From positions 1 to 36,124 of the forward strand of contig DATHAL010000044.1 of NCBI GenBank assembly GCA_035296705.1: DNA of 36,124 nucleotides, in the 5' to 3' direction. Positions 7,939 through 15,895 of this stretch are shown here, piece after piece. Under the pieces are notes generated by a model. It saw nothing but the letters and a program-made list of their open reading frames with translations, had not been told where the DNA came from and did not search any database. The translations under genes and the position numbers were made by a program. How positions within the stretch are numbered: position 1 is the first letter of the stretch; every line of letters begins with the position of its first letter. This DNA is from WHSW01 sp035296705. Lineage in GTDB: Bacteria; Actinomycetota; Thermoleophilia; Solirubrobacterales; 70-9.

Positions 7939-8522
7939 GGGCCGCGCCGCTCGTGCTCGATCGTACGCGCGACCTCCTCGGCGAGCTCCGTGCCCCAGTT
8001 TCGCTCGACCAGCCACAGCGCCAGGTCGATCCCGGCGGTGACCCCGCCGCTGCTCAGGAGGTCCCCGTGGTCGACGACTCGTGCGTCGACGAGCTCCGCG
8101 CCGGCCTCGCGAAGCTCCTCGAACGCCTCGTGATGCGTGGTCGCGGGCCGCCCGCGCGAGAGCCCGGCGGCGGCGAGGAGCATCCCACCCGTGCACACGG
8201 ACGCCAGCACCGCGCCGCCCTCGTACATCCGCCGCAGCGCCGCCGGGAGCTCGCCGCTTTGCGCCTCGGCGTAGGCGCCATCCGGCGCCCGGTTGTTCCA
8301 GCCACCCCCGGGGACGATCACGAGGTCGAACGGGCCGTCCTCGAGCGTGCCCTGCGGCTCCACGGTAAGCCCGTGAGAGCCGGTCACGCGCGCCGTCCGG
8401 TTGCGGGTGACCAGCATCGTCTCGAGGTCCGCGCCCGCCGCCTGCGCCGTGCGCAGAACCTCGTACGGCCCGATCGCGTCGAGCTCGTCGAACCCGGGAT
8501 AGACGACGACGGCGACCCGCAT
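7920..8522 (-). CDS. DJ-1/PfpI (glutamine amidotransferase-like) family protein
   Basis: 200 residues with the class I glutamine amidotransferase-like fold. Glu21 lies in the GPYEVL helix, the nucleophile elbow is ASVCTGG with Cys110, and His130 follows in ATTHH, which is the Cys-Glu-His arrangement of DJ-1/PfpI proteins. The VCTGGMLLAAAGL-RGRPATTHH pattern is nearest to the isonitrile hydratase/ThiJ subgroup and to the N-terminal domain of GATase-type AraC regulators. No DNA-binding domain is present. It is the last gene of a minus-strand operon, four bases after the aminotransferase. A hydratase or deglycase-like role on a reactive intermediate is possible, but nothing fixes the substrate. 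Confidence 0.85.
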   Translation of the reverse strand: MRVAVVVYPGFDELDAIGPYEVLRTAQAAGADLETMLVTRNRTARVTGSHGLTVEPQGTLEDGPFDLVIVPGGGWNNRAPDGAYAEAQSGELPAALRRMYEGGAVLASVCTGGMLLAAAGLSRGRPATTHHEAFEELREAGAELVDARVVDHGDLLSSGGVTAGIDLALWLVERNWGTELAEEVARTIEHERRGPVHAPG

Positions 8523-8526
8523 CGGC

Positions 8527-9825
8527 TCAGCCCGCGGTGCGTTCGAGCTCCGCGTCGGCGAGCGCCAGGCCGTGATCGACGGCCCCGAGGATCCGCTTCA
8601 GCTCGTCCTCCCCCACGATCAGCGGCGGGGCGATGAAGATCGAGGTCTGCTCACCGCTCGTCGCGATCATCACGCCGGCCTCGAGCGCGCGCGCAGCGAT
8701 CCGCGACGCGAGCGGGTCCGGGTCCTGGCCCTCCCACTCGCGCCAACTCGGGCCGTGGAACTCGATCGTCCAGTGCAGGCCGCGCCCGTCGATCCGGGCG
8801 ACGCCCGGATGGGCGTCGGCGAGGCGGCGCATCTCGTCCGCGATCAACTCGTCGAAGTCGAGTGCACGTCGCCAGAGGCCGTCGCGGGCCGAGACGCGGA
8901 TGTGGGCCTCGATCGCCGCGACCTCGATCGGGTGCGCGCGGTAGCTCGAATAGGTCTGCCAGCCGGCCGCCTCGATGCGCTCGAGCAGTTCGCGCGAGAT
9001 CACCGCCGCGCCGGCCGGCGCTCCGCCCGCGGCGAGGCCCTTGCCCATCGTGACGACGTCGGGTCGCGAGCGCCCCGCCTGGAACTGAAACCAGCTGCCC
9101 ACGCGGCCGAGGCCCGTGACCGTCTCGTCGGCGATCCAGAGCGCGCCGGCCTCGCGCGCCAGCTCGGCGAGCCGGTCCTGGTAGTGCGGCTGGTGATAGA
9201 TGCCGCCCTGGCTGTAGTCGATCAGCGCCGCGGCCGCATCACGCAGCTCCGGCTCCGCCGCTGCGAGCGCCGCGAGGTCGGCCTCAGGGTCGTTCTCGGG
9301 CCCGTGGATGCGGGCGCCGGTCGGGGCCGGCAGTTCGTGGACCGTCGCGAGCCGGGGGGGCGCGAGGGTCCGATCGCCGAAGGACAGGCCGCCGTGCCAG
9401 TGGGGCTGGACCGTCAGCTCCCGCGCGAGGCCGACGCCGCCGTGGTACGCGCGATCGCGCGTCGCGAGCGCGGGCCTGGCGGTGAGCGCCTGCGCCAGGG
9501 AGAGGACGACGTCGTTCGCCTCGCCGGCGCTGATGAAGAAGCGGACGGCGCCGACCCAGTCCTCGCCGGCGAAGGCGTGCTCGAACAGCGCCTCCGCCGC
9601 AGCCTCGCGCCCAGGCCACCGGATTCCCTCGTTGATCGACGGCGCCCTCGCGGCGGCCCGCACGGCCTCGACGATCTCGGGATGGGCGTGGCCGAGAGGA
9701 GCCGCGGTGTTGGTGCCGTCGATCACGCGCCGACCGTCGTCGAGCTCGAGCCACACACCCTCGCCGCCGACGACGAGCGGCTGCGAGCCGGCCGTGAGCG
9801 ACGTGGAGAGGACGCGCGCCGGCAT
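8527..9825 (-). CDS. Class III PLP-dependent aminotransferase / glutamate-1-semialdehyde aminomutase-like
   Basis: 432 residues. The PLP-binding lysine is Lys262 in VTMGKGLAAGG and the cofactor-N1 aspartate is Asp233 in IADETVTGLGR. The N-terminal DGTNTAAPLGHAHPEIVEAV is a typical class III substrate-binding region. FFISAGEANDVVLSLAQAL has SAGEAND where most members have SGSEANE-like sequence, which suggests a divergent subfamily. Such enzymes move the terminal amino group of omega-amino acids, diamines or aminoketones, or catalyse intramolecular 2,1-transfer. Its start abuts the tautomerase stop with no spacer, and the DJ-1 gene follows after four bases. The heme-pathway role (HemL) is unlikely in this context. 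Confidence 0.88.
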   Translation of the reverse strand: MPARVLSTSLTAGSQPLVVGGEGVWLELDDGRRVIDGTNTAAPLGHAHPEIVEAVRAAARAPSINEGIRWPGREAAAEALFEHAFAGEDWVGAVRFFISAGEANDVVLSLAQALTARPALATRDRAYHGGVGLARELTVQPHWHGGLSFGDRTLAPPRLATVHELPAPTGARIHGPENDPEADLAALAAAEPELRDAAAALIDYSQGGIYHQPHYQDRLAELAREAGALWIADETVTGLGRVGSWFQFQAGRSRPDVVTMGKGLAAGGAPAGAAVISRELLERIEAAGWQTYSSYRAHPIEVAAIEAHIRVSARDGLWRRALDFDELIADEMRRLADAHPGVARIDGRGLHWTIEFHGPSWREWEGQDPDPLASRIAARALEAGVMIATSGEQTSIFIAPPLIVGEDELKRILGAVDHGLALADAELERTAG

Positions 9826-10014
9826 CTAGGAGCGCACCTCGCCGCCGAACCCCCAGTGGGCCGGCGCCACCCCCTCAAGCAACACCCACGTCTCGGCGCG
9901 GAGCTCCTCGCCGTAGACGTCGCAGAGCGCATCGGTGAGCTTCGCGATCAACCGCTCAGCGGTCTCGGGATCCTCGAACCGACGCTCAAACGCCTTCACT
10001 TCGATGATCGGCAT
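9826..10014 (-). CDS. 4-oxalocrotonate tautomerase-like protein
   Basis: A 62-residue protein starting MPIIEVKAFERR; removal of Met exposes Pro1, the catalytic base of the tautomerase superfamily. Length is right for the short 4-OT type, which works as a hexamer. AERLIAKLTDALCDVYGEEL matches the family helix. It interconverts keto and enol forms of unsaturated oxoacids in ring-cleavage and related pathways, and could dehalogenate or hydrate in variants. It lies between the DUF6282-like hydrolase (25 bases upstream) and the aminotransferase, consistent with serial steps on one carbon skeleton. Confidence 0.85.
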   Translation of the reverse strand: MPIIEVKAFERRFEDPETAERLIAKLTDALCDVYGEELRAETWVLLEGVAPAHWGFGGEVRS

Positions 10015-10039
10015 CTCAACCTCCAGGTCGTGTCCATCC

Positions 10040-10924
10040 TCATTCCGAGAGCCCGAGCAGGTGCGCCGGGTTGCCCTTGGTCATCTTCGCGAGCTCGTCG
10101 TAGTCCGCGCCGACGTCGAGCATCGAGCTGATCAGCATCCGCATCCCCTCCGGATGCGGCGCCGCCGACGCCTGGCCCAGGTCGGAGCTGAGGATCAGCC
10201 GGTCGCCGCCGAGCTCCTCGATCCAGGCGGCGAGCTCGTCGGGTTTTTGCTCCCAGAAGATCGGCGAGACGCAGGAGACGGCGACGTACTCGAGGTAGGC
10301 GCCGTTCGCGATCAGCTCCCGCTGGACGTCGGGCTCGTAGCGCGTCAGCGCCCAGTTTGCGTGCGTCACCAGGAACTTGCGGACCCCGCGCTCGTTGGCC
10401 TCGGCCTGCAGCGCCCGCGTCTCCTCCAGGCTGAGATGGCCGGTGGCGAGGCAGGCGTCCGCCTGGGCGATCAGGTCGCAGATCGTCCCCACCTCGGGCT
10501 TCAGCTGACCGTGGTCGTCGAACACGGTCACGCCCGGGCCCGTGAGCTGCGGCTGAACCCGGCCGAGCTGCGGGTAGTCGGGCGTGTCGAAGAACTCGTT
10601 GTGGTGCTTCGAGTGGTTGCTGGGCATCCAGATCACCTTCGCCCCGTAGTGGAGCGCCGCCTCCACGACCCACGGATTAATGCCCCCGGCAGACCGGTTG
10701 AGGACGACACCGCCGAAGATCTTCAGGTTCCGGAACATGCGCCCGACGTGGTAGGCGCGGCCGGTGGTGAGGCTGTCGTGGTCCTTGAGGACGACGCCGC
10801 GCATCCCGAACTCGCTCGCGTATTCGGCCAGGTCGGCGTCGTCGATCGGCCGCTTGAAGAGCGCGGGGTGGGTGTGGGCGTGCATGTCGATCGCGTCGAC
10901 GAGCAGCTTTCGATCGGGGTTCAC
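10040..10924 (-). CDS. DUF6282-like metal-dependent hydrolase (amidohydrolase/PHP-like)
   Basis: About 294 residues from the GTG at 10924-10922, preceded by AAGGAGG only three bases away. The longer reading adds Arg-rich sequence without family character. Metal-binding DMHAHTHP (Asp13, His15, His17) opens the barrel, followed by MRGVVLKDHDSLTTGRAY, FGGVVLNRSAGGINP and KVIWMPSNHSKHH, then VTHANW and LSSDLGQ near the end. This arrangement matches what I recall of DUF6282 proteins, amidohydrolase-like enzymes of unknown substrate. It begins the tautomerase/aminotransferase/DJ-1 operon and may hydrolyse a cyclic amide or lactone. A hairpin separates it from the PotD-like gene upstream. Confidence 0.8.
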   Translation of the reverse strand: MNPDRKLLVDAIDMHAHTHPALFKRPIDDADLAEYASEFGMRGVVLKDHDSLTTGRAYHVGRMFRNLKIFGGVVLNRSAGGINPWVVEAALHYGAKVIWMPSNHSKHHNEFFDTPDYPQLGRVQPQLTGPGVTVFDDHGQLKPEVGTICDLIAQADACLATGHLSLEETRALQAEANERGVRKFLVTHANWALTRYEPDVQRELIANGAYLEYVAVSCVSPIFWEQKPDELAAWIEELGGDRLILSSDLGQASAAPHPEGMRMLISSMLDVGADYDELAKMTKGNPAHLLGLSE

Positions 10925-10957
10925 GTGCCTCCTTGCTGTCGTTACCAGGTATCGAAA

Positions 10958-10985
10958 CCGCCGACACCCGTCAGGGTGCCGGCGG
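10958..10985 (-). terminator. Hairpin after the PotD-like gene
   Basis: CCGCCG-A-CACC pairs with GGTG-C-CGGCGG across a six-base loop, with one mismatch. On the minus strand it lies about 40 bases after the stop at 11025 and is followed by a weak T run. It could end the polyamine-type operon before the DUF6282 operon begins. Confidence 0.5.
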
Positions 10986-11024
10986 CCCCGCACGTTCTTT
11001 GTCGGGTCACAAACGCGCTCGAAC

Positions 11025-12191
11025 TCAACCGCCTGTGATCACGGCCTGCCAGGCACGCTCGATGCGCTGCTCGACCTCCGGACCTCCCTGTGGGTTGTCC
11101 TGAGTCGTGCAGTCGGCGATGTAGCTCTGACTCGGAAACACGAGCTCGCTCTTCGCCGCATCCGACCCTTGCTTCGCGAGGATCGGCTTCACACCATCGA
11201 CGGGTGTGAAGTAGTAGTTGTAGTCCGCGATCTGAGCGTGGTTCTTGGGCTCGTAGACGTAGTTCATCCACTCGTAGGCGGCCGTCGGGTTCGGAGCGCC
11301 GACCGGGATGACCATGTCGTCGAACCACAACATGCAGCCCTCGTCGGGCATCACGAACTGGATGTCGGGGTTGTCCGCCTGAAGCTGGATCGCATCGCCC
11401 GACCAGCCGATAACCGCGGCTGCGTCGTTGTTGGCGAGGTCGCGGGTGTAGTCGTTGCCGGTGAACTTTCGGATCTGGCCGGCATCCGCGGCCTCCTTGA
11501 CCTTGTCGATCGCGGCCATCCAGTCCTCCTCGGACGCCTGAGCCGGGTCGACACCGCTCGCCTTCATCACCAGCGGCACCGTGTCGCGCAGCTCCGAGAG
11601 CATCTCGACCTTGCCCTTGTACTGGGGGTCGAAGAGGTCGTTGATCGAGGTCACGTCCGGCGCGAGCTCCTTGTTGACCACCAGCCCCGTCATTCCGCCC
11701 TGCCAGGGCAGCGTGTACTCGCGGTTGGGATCGATGCTCGGGTGCGCGAGGGTCGGATTCAGGTGCTGCGCCGCGGGCGCGATCGCCTCCTTGTCGAGGC
11801 GCTGCAGGTAACCGAGGTCATACATCTTCTTCGCCATCCAGTCGGTGACGATGAAGAGGTCGCGGCCGCCTGACTCGCCCTGCTCGAGCAGCGGTTGCAT
11901 CTTGCCGAAGAAGTCGGTGTTGTCGCTTACGTCCTCGACGTACTTCACCGAGATCCCCGTCGCCTCCTCGAAGTCGGGAACGGTCTGCTTGTCGATATAG
12001 AAGGGCCAGTTTGAGATCGTGAGCTCCCCCGACGGTTCGCCCTGCGCCTCGGCGACCGGTACGTCAGCGGTCGTCTCCCCGCCTTCGATGCCCTCGTCAT
12101 CACCGCCGCCGCAGGCGGCGATGCCCAGGGCGGCGAGCAAGCCCGCTACCGCAACTCCGATTCGGGATGGTCTGCCGGTCCTCTTACGCAT
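11025..12191 (-). CDS. Spermidine/putrescine-type ABC substrate-binding lipoprotein (PotD-like)
   Basis: 388 residues. I start at the second ATG (12191-12189), five bases after AAGGAGG, rather than the ATG at 12215. Lipobox IAAC gives Cys27. The mature part has ELTISNWPFYIDKQTVPDFEEATGISV, NTDFFGKMQPLLE and TDWMAKKMYDLGYLQRLDK, typical of PotD/PotF binding proteins. NDAAAVIGWSGDA and DEGCMLWFDDMVIP correspond to the ligand-pocket region where acidic and Trp residues hold polyamine amino groups. No permease or ATPase gene accompanies it. It is last in an operon with an aminotransferase, aldehyde dehydrogenase and diiron protein. It could share a distant permease or act as a sensor-scavenger. 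Confidence 0.9.
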   Translation of the reverse strand: MRKRTGRPSRIGVAVAGLLAALGIAACGGGDDEGIEGGETTADVPVAEAQGEPSGELTISNWPFYIDKQTVPDFEEATGISVKYVEDVSDNTDFFGKMQPLLEQGESGGRDLFIVTDWMAKKMYDLGYLQRLDKEAIAPAAQHLNPTLAHPSIDPNREYTLPWQGGMTGLVVNKELAPDVTSINDLFDPQYKGKVEMLSELRDTVPLVMKASGVDPAQASEEDWMAAIDKVKEAADAGQIRKFTGNDYTRDLANNDAAAVIGWSGDAIQLQADNPDIQFVMPDEGCMLWFDDMVIPVGAPNPTAAYEWMNYVYEPKNHAQIADYNYYFTPVDGVKPILAKQGSDAAKSELVFPSQSYIADCTTQDNPQGGPEVEQRIERAWQAVITGG

Positions 12192-12211
12192 AAGTGCCTC
12201 CTTGGTGATGC

Positions 12212-12913
12212 TCATGCGACCGGCGTGGTGCGCACGTCGGTGTGGCTTCCGTGACTAACAAGTTCCGCCATGCCGCGGATCGAGCGGAGGACCTCGTTCG
12301 CGTCGGCCTGCGAAGCCACATACCGCTCGAGCAGCAGCCTACCGAGGCCGAGGTGGAAGGCCTCGTCCTTGATTATCTGTTGGTAGGCGGTGACGACATC
12401 GGGCATGTCGAAGCGCTCGCCGCCGGCGACGATGCCCTCGAGCGTCCCGGTCGCCGCGGTCTCGGACATGTACCAGGCGGCGATCGCCGACAGCGGATGG
12501 CGGTCGAGGCACTCCCACAAAAAGGCGCTCCAGTCCCGCGCAGAGGGCGGTGGCTCCGTCGGGACTTCGCCGCCCAGCCCGACGATGATCCGCCCGACGC
12601 TCTCGTAGTGCTCGGCCTCCTGAAAGAGCTGCTTGGCAAGCGCCGTGACGTGCTTGCGCTCGAATCCGAAGCCGTAGCGGCGGATCTCCTCGCCGAGCAT
12701 GAACACGTAGTCGATCTCACGCCAGCAGCGGGGCTGAAACCACGCGACGAGCGCTTCGCGATCCTCGGCGCCGTCCTGCGTCTCCCAGAACCCATCCGTC
12801 TTGGAGCGGACCTCGGCGATCGAGCGCTCGCGAAGGTCCTCGATCTCGTCGATCAGGGGCGCCAGAAAGCGATTGTCGGTCTTGCGCCGCACTCTCTCGT
12901 TGACACGTGCCAT
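12212..12913 (-). CDS. Ferritin-like diiron protein of unknown function
   Basis: 233 residues, mainly helical. The carboxylate-bridged diiron pattern is visible: Glu75/Glu76 in the first core helix, EAEH (Glu99, His102), Glu151 in YMSETAATG, and EAFH (Glu184, His187). Two ExxH motifs in a four-helix arrangement define ferritin-like oxidases and oxygenases. It is not a storage ferritin by length or motif spacing. The gene sits between aldehyde dehydrogenase (22 bases) and PotD-like (20 bases) genes with its own AGGAGG site. An O2-dependent oxidation or N-oxygenation of an amine is a reasonable inference. I do not recognise a named family. Confidence 0.8.
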   Translation of the reverse strand: MARVNERVRRKTDNRFLAPLIDEIEDLRERSIAEVRSKTDGFWETQDGAEDREALVAWFQPRCWREIDYVFMLGEEIRRYGFGFERKHVTALAKQLFQEAEHYESVGRIIVGLGGEVPTEPPPSARDWSAFLWECLDRHPLSAIAAWYMSETAATGTLEGIVAGGERFDMPDVVTAYQQIIKDEAFHLGLGRLLLERYVASQADANEVLRSIRGMAELVSHGSHTDVRTTPVA

Positions 12914-12935
12914 TCGTAGCCTCCTGAGGGTTCGT

Positions 12936-14435
12936 CTAGGGCTTGATCCAGGTGGTCTTCAGGCCCGTGTACTTGTCCAGGGCGTGCAACGATAGGTCGC
13001 GGCCGAAGCCCGAGTCCTTGAAGCCCCCGAAGGGCGTCTGCGGGCTGAGGGCGTCGACGGTGTTGACCGATACCGTGCCCGCGCGCAGGCGGCGGGCGAG
13101 CCGCATCGCCCGCCCGAGGTTCGAGGTCCAGACCGACGCGGCGAGCCCGTAGCGGCTCGCGTTGGCGATCTCCACCGCCTCGTCCTCGCGCTCGAAGTCG
13201 AGGACCGCCAGCACCGGTCCGAAGATCTCCTCGCGTGCGATTGGGTCGTCCGCGGCCACGTGCTCGACGATCGTCGGCCCCACGAAGCAGCGGTCCTGCC
13301 CGTTCACCGCCAGGCGCTCGCCGCCGAAAGTGATCGACGCGCGCTCGCGCGCCGCCTCGACGTAAGAGAGGACGCGCTCGGCGTGCTGCTCGTCGACCAG
13401 CGGCCCCATCGTCGTCTCGGGGTCGAGCGGGTCGCCGACCCGTACGGCGTCCGCGCGCTGGAGCATCAGCTCGACGAACTCGTGCCGGATCGAGCGCTCG
13501 ACCAGCAGGCGCGAGTTCGCCGAGCAGACCTCTCCCTGGTTGGAGAAGATCCCGAATGCCGCCATGTCGGCCGCCTGCGCGAGGTCCTCTGCGTCGGCGA
13601 AGACGAGGTTGGGGCTCTTGCCGCCGCACTCGAGCCAGACCGGCTTCGCGTTCGACTCCGACGAGTAGCGCAGGAACAGCTTTCCCACCTCGGTCGAGCC
13701 CGTGAACGCGACGCAGTCGACGTCGGGATGAAGCCCGAGCGCGCGGCCGGCCGTCTCGCCGAAGCCCGGCACGACGTTGAGCACGCCGGCGGGCAGGCCG
13801 GCCTCGGCGGCGAGCTCGGCCAGCCGGATCGCGGACAACGGCGACTGCTCCGCCGGCTTGAGAACGACGCTGTTTCCGGCGACGAGCGCCGGCGCGACCT
13901 TCCACGTCGCGATATCGAGCGGGTAGTTCCAGGGCACGACCGCGCCGACCACGCCGAGCGGCTCGCGGGTGACGAGCGCGAGCTCGTCGCCACCGGTGGG
14001 CGCCACCTCGTCGTAGAGCTTGTCGGCCGCCTCGGCATACCACTGGATCAGCCCGGCCGCGCTCGGCACGTCGACTCCGAGCGAGTCGCTGATCGGCTTG
14101 CCCATGTCCAGGGTGTCCAGCAGCGCCAGCTCCTCGTCGTGCTCGCGCACGAGCTCGGCGAGGCGCAACAGGACCTGCTTGCGGTGTGCGGGGTCGGCGC
14201 GAGACCAGTCGCCGGCCTCGAACGCGCGCCGGGCGGCAGCCACCGCGCGGTCGACGTCCTGCGCGTCGCCCGCGGCGACCTCCGTCAGCACCTCGCCGGT
14301 GGCCGGGTTGTTGCGCTCAAAGGTCTCCCCCGAGACCGCGTCGACGAGCTCCCCGTCGATGAACGCGCGGCTCGGCAGGTCGAGCTGCGCCGCCTTTTGC
14401 TGCCAGTCCGACGCGGTGGTGGCCGTCTCGCTCAT
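12936..14435 (-). CDS. Aldehyde dehydrogenase, PuuC/betaine-aldehyde type
   Basis: 499 residues with all ALDH landmarks: VVPWNYPLDIATWKVAPAL, FTGSTEVGK coenzyme loop, LECGGKSPN with general base Glu269, and NQGEVCSANSR with nucleophile Cys304. REEIFGPVLAVLDF and TPFGGFKDSGFGRD close the fold. Sequence style is nearest to gamma-aminobutyraldehyde/gamma-glutamyl-aminobutyraldehyde dehydrogenases of polyamine breakdown. It starts four bases after the aminotransferase stop, so the aldehyde produced there can be oxidised here to an omega-amino acid. The ATG at 14435 is chosen because the longer in-frame ORF runs back into the aminotransferase gene. Confidence 0.92.
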   Translation of the reverse strand: MSETATTASDWQQKAAQLDLPSRAFIDGELVDAVSGETFERNNPATGEVLTEVAAGDAQDVDRAVAAARRAFEAGDWSRADPAHRKQVLLRLAELVREHDEELALLDTLDMGKPISDSLGVDVPSAAGLIQWYAEAADKLYDEVAPTGGDELALVTREPLGVVGAVVPWNYPLDIATWKVAPALVAGNSVVLKPAEQSPLSAIRLAELAAEAGLPAGVLNVVPGFGETAGRALGLHPDVDCVAFTGSTEVGKLFLRYSSESNAKPVWLECGGKSPNLVFADAEDLAQAADMAAFGIFSNQGEVCSANSRLLVERSIRHEFVELMLQRADAVRVGDPLDPETTMGPLVDEQHAERVLSYVEAARERASITFGGERLAVNGQDRCFVGPTIVEHVAADDPIAREEIFGPVLAVLDFEREDEAVEIANASRYGLAASVWTSNLGRAMRLARRLRAGTVSVNTVDALSPQTPFGGFKDSGFGRDLSLHALDKYTGLKTTWIKP

Positions 14436-14439
14436 CGCC

Positions 14440-15804
14440 CTAGCTCCCCGGCGCGATCTCACCGGACACGCTGGTGCGCTCCAGTACCGAGCGCATCGCG
14501 TCAACCACCTCGTCGGCCTCGTCGCGCGACATGACGAGCGGCGGCGAGAGCACCAGGTTGTGCTGGCAGTCGCGGACGATGACACCCGTTTCCCTCCGGA
14601 TCACGTCCTGCGGCGCGGCGTCCATCGCCAGCGGATCGCGACTGTTGCGGTCGCCGACCAGCTCGACGGCGTGCATCATCCCGACGCCGCGTACCTCGCC
14701 GACCACGGGCAGCTCGGTGAGCTCTCCGAGCCGCTCGAGGATGTAGCCCCCGGTGTCACGCGCGCGCTCCAGCAGCCCCTCGCCCTCGATCACGTCGAGG
14801 TTCGCGAGCGCCACGGCGCACGCCGTGGGGTGCCCGTTGTACGTGAACCCCATCGGGAAGCCCTCCTCGGTAACGACATCCGCGATGTCGTCGCTCACGA
14901 GGACGGCACCGAGCGGCGTGTAGCCGGAGGTGATCCCCTTCGCGGTGACGATGATGTCCGGCTCGACGCCGAAGTGCTCGGCGGCGAACCAGTGGCCGAT
15001 GCGGCCGTAGGCGGTGACAACCTCGTCGAAGATGAAGGTGATCCCGTTCGCGCGCAGGACCTCCTCCACGCGCCGCCAGTAATCGTCGGGCGGGACGATC
15101 ATCCCGGCGACGCCCATAACGGGCTCGCCGATGAAGGCGGCGACGTTCTCGGCCCCGAGCTCGTCGATCGCCCGCTCGAGCTCGGCGATGCAGAAGTCGG
15201 TCGGGTCCTGGCCGTCGAAGAGCTCCGTGCGGTACGGCCACGGCTGGGTCAGGTGGCGGACGTGCGGGAGCATCGGCCCGAATCCGTCGTGATAGACGGG
15301 AAACCCGGTGGCGGTCCCGGATCCGTACCCAACCCCGTGATAGGCCTGGTTGCGGGCCAGCACCCAGGTCCGGTCCCGGTCGCCTCGCCGCCAGTGTGCG
15401 TACCGCGAGAGCTTCAGGGCAGCCTCGTTTCCCTCCGAGCCGCCGCTGGTGAAGAAGACGTGCCGCTGGCGCGGCGGGGAGATCTCCACCAGGCGCTCGG
15501 CGAGCTCGATCGCCCGCTCGTTCGAGAACTCCCAGAAGCTCGTGAAGTACTCGAGCCGCTCCATCTGCCGCGCGGCCGCCTCTGCGATCTCCCTGCGCCC
15601 GTGGCCGATCTGGGCGAGCCAGAGCCCGCCAGTCGCGTCCAGGTACTCGCGACCCTCTGCGTCGCGCAGGCGGCAGCCGTCGCCCTCGACCATCACCACC
15701 CGCTCCTCGGTGGACCGCGGGAGGTAGGGGTGGATGATCAGTCGGCGATCGACCGCGGCGAGTTCCTCCGCGGTTCGATCGGCTCGCATTGCGGTCACGT
15801 CCAT
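14440..15804 (-). CDS. Class III aminotransferase, putrescine/omega-amino acid-pyruvate type
   Basis: 454 residues. Lys289 in IVTAKGITSGYTPLGAV binds PLP and Asp260 in FIFDEVVTAYGRIG contacts the ring nitrogen. The N-terminus HPYLPRSTEERVVMVEGDGCRL, ATGGLWLAQIGHGR and VFFTSGGSEGNEAALKL place it with SpuC/omega-amino acid-pyruvate transaminases. It would deaminate putrescine or a similar diamine to an aminoaldehyde for the following dehydrogenase. A strong site (GAGGAGGA) precedes the ATG at 15804. It leads the operon with the aldehyde dehydrogenase, diiron protein and PotD-like protein; the leader has a hairpin and inverted repeat. The substrate could also be GABA or beta-alanine. Confidence 0.9.
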   Translation of the reverse strand: MDVTAMRADRTAEELAAVDRRLIIHPYLPRSTEERVVMVEGDGCRLRDAEGREYLDATGGLWLAQIGHGRREIAEAAARQMERLEYFTSFWEFSNERAIELAERLVEISPPRQRHVFFTSGGSEGNEAALKLSRYAHWRRGDRDRTWVLARNQAYHGVGYGSGTATGFPVYHDGFGPMLPHVRHLTQPWPYRTELFDGQDPTDFCIAELERAIDELGAENVAAFIGEPVMGVAGMIVPPDDYWRRVEEVLRANGITFIFDEVVTAYGRIGHWFAAEHFGVEPDIIVTAKGITSGYTPLGAVLVSDDIADVVTEEGFPMGFTYNGHPTACAVALANLDVIEGEGLLERARDTGGYILERLGELTELPVVGEVRGVGMMHAVELVGDRNSRDPLAMDAAPQDVIRRETGVIVRDCQHNLVLSPPLVMSRDEADEVVDAMRSVLERTSVSGEIAPGS

Positions 15805-15825
15805 CGCGTCGTCCTCCTCCGTGCA

Positions 15826-15842
15826 CCGGGGGATCGCCCCGG
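15826..15842. repeat. Leader hairpin upstream of the aminotransferase operon
   Basis: CCGGGG and CCCCGG arms form a perfect six-base stem with a five-base loop, about 22 bases upstream of the ATG at 15804. It could stabilise the messenger or act as an attenuating structure; nothing more can be said. Confidence 0.3.
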
Positions 15843-15858
15843 AGCGAGCGTTGCAGAT

Positions 15859-15895
15859 TTCTCACGAATCAAAAGTCGAATTCGCATCGTGAAAC
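15859..15895. promoter_or_regulatory. Candidate operator of the aminotransferase operon
   Basis: The AT-rich stretch holds TTCTCACGA (15859-15867) and TCGTGAAAC (15887-15895), imperfect inverted arms with an inner CGAATTCG. The nine-base TCGTGAAAC recurs at 22070-22078 on the start codon of the second IclR gene. A TTTCA-like half-site also occurs in the palindrome at 21977. Regulation by one of the IclR proteins is inferred. Confidence 0.35.

Noticed and set aside
8527..9825. HemL, glutamate-1-semialdehyde aminomutase for heme synthesis
   Set aside because: Divergent SAGEAND region and a catabolic operon context; no heme genes nearby.
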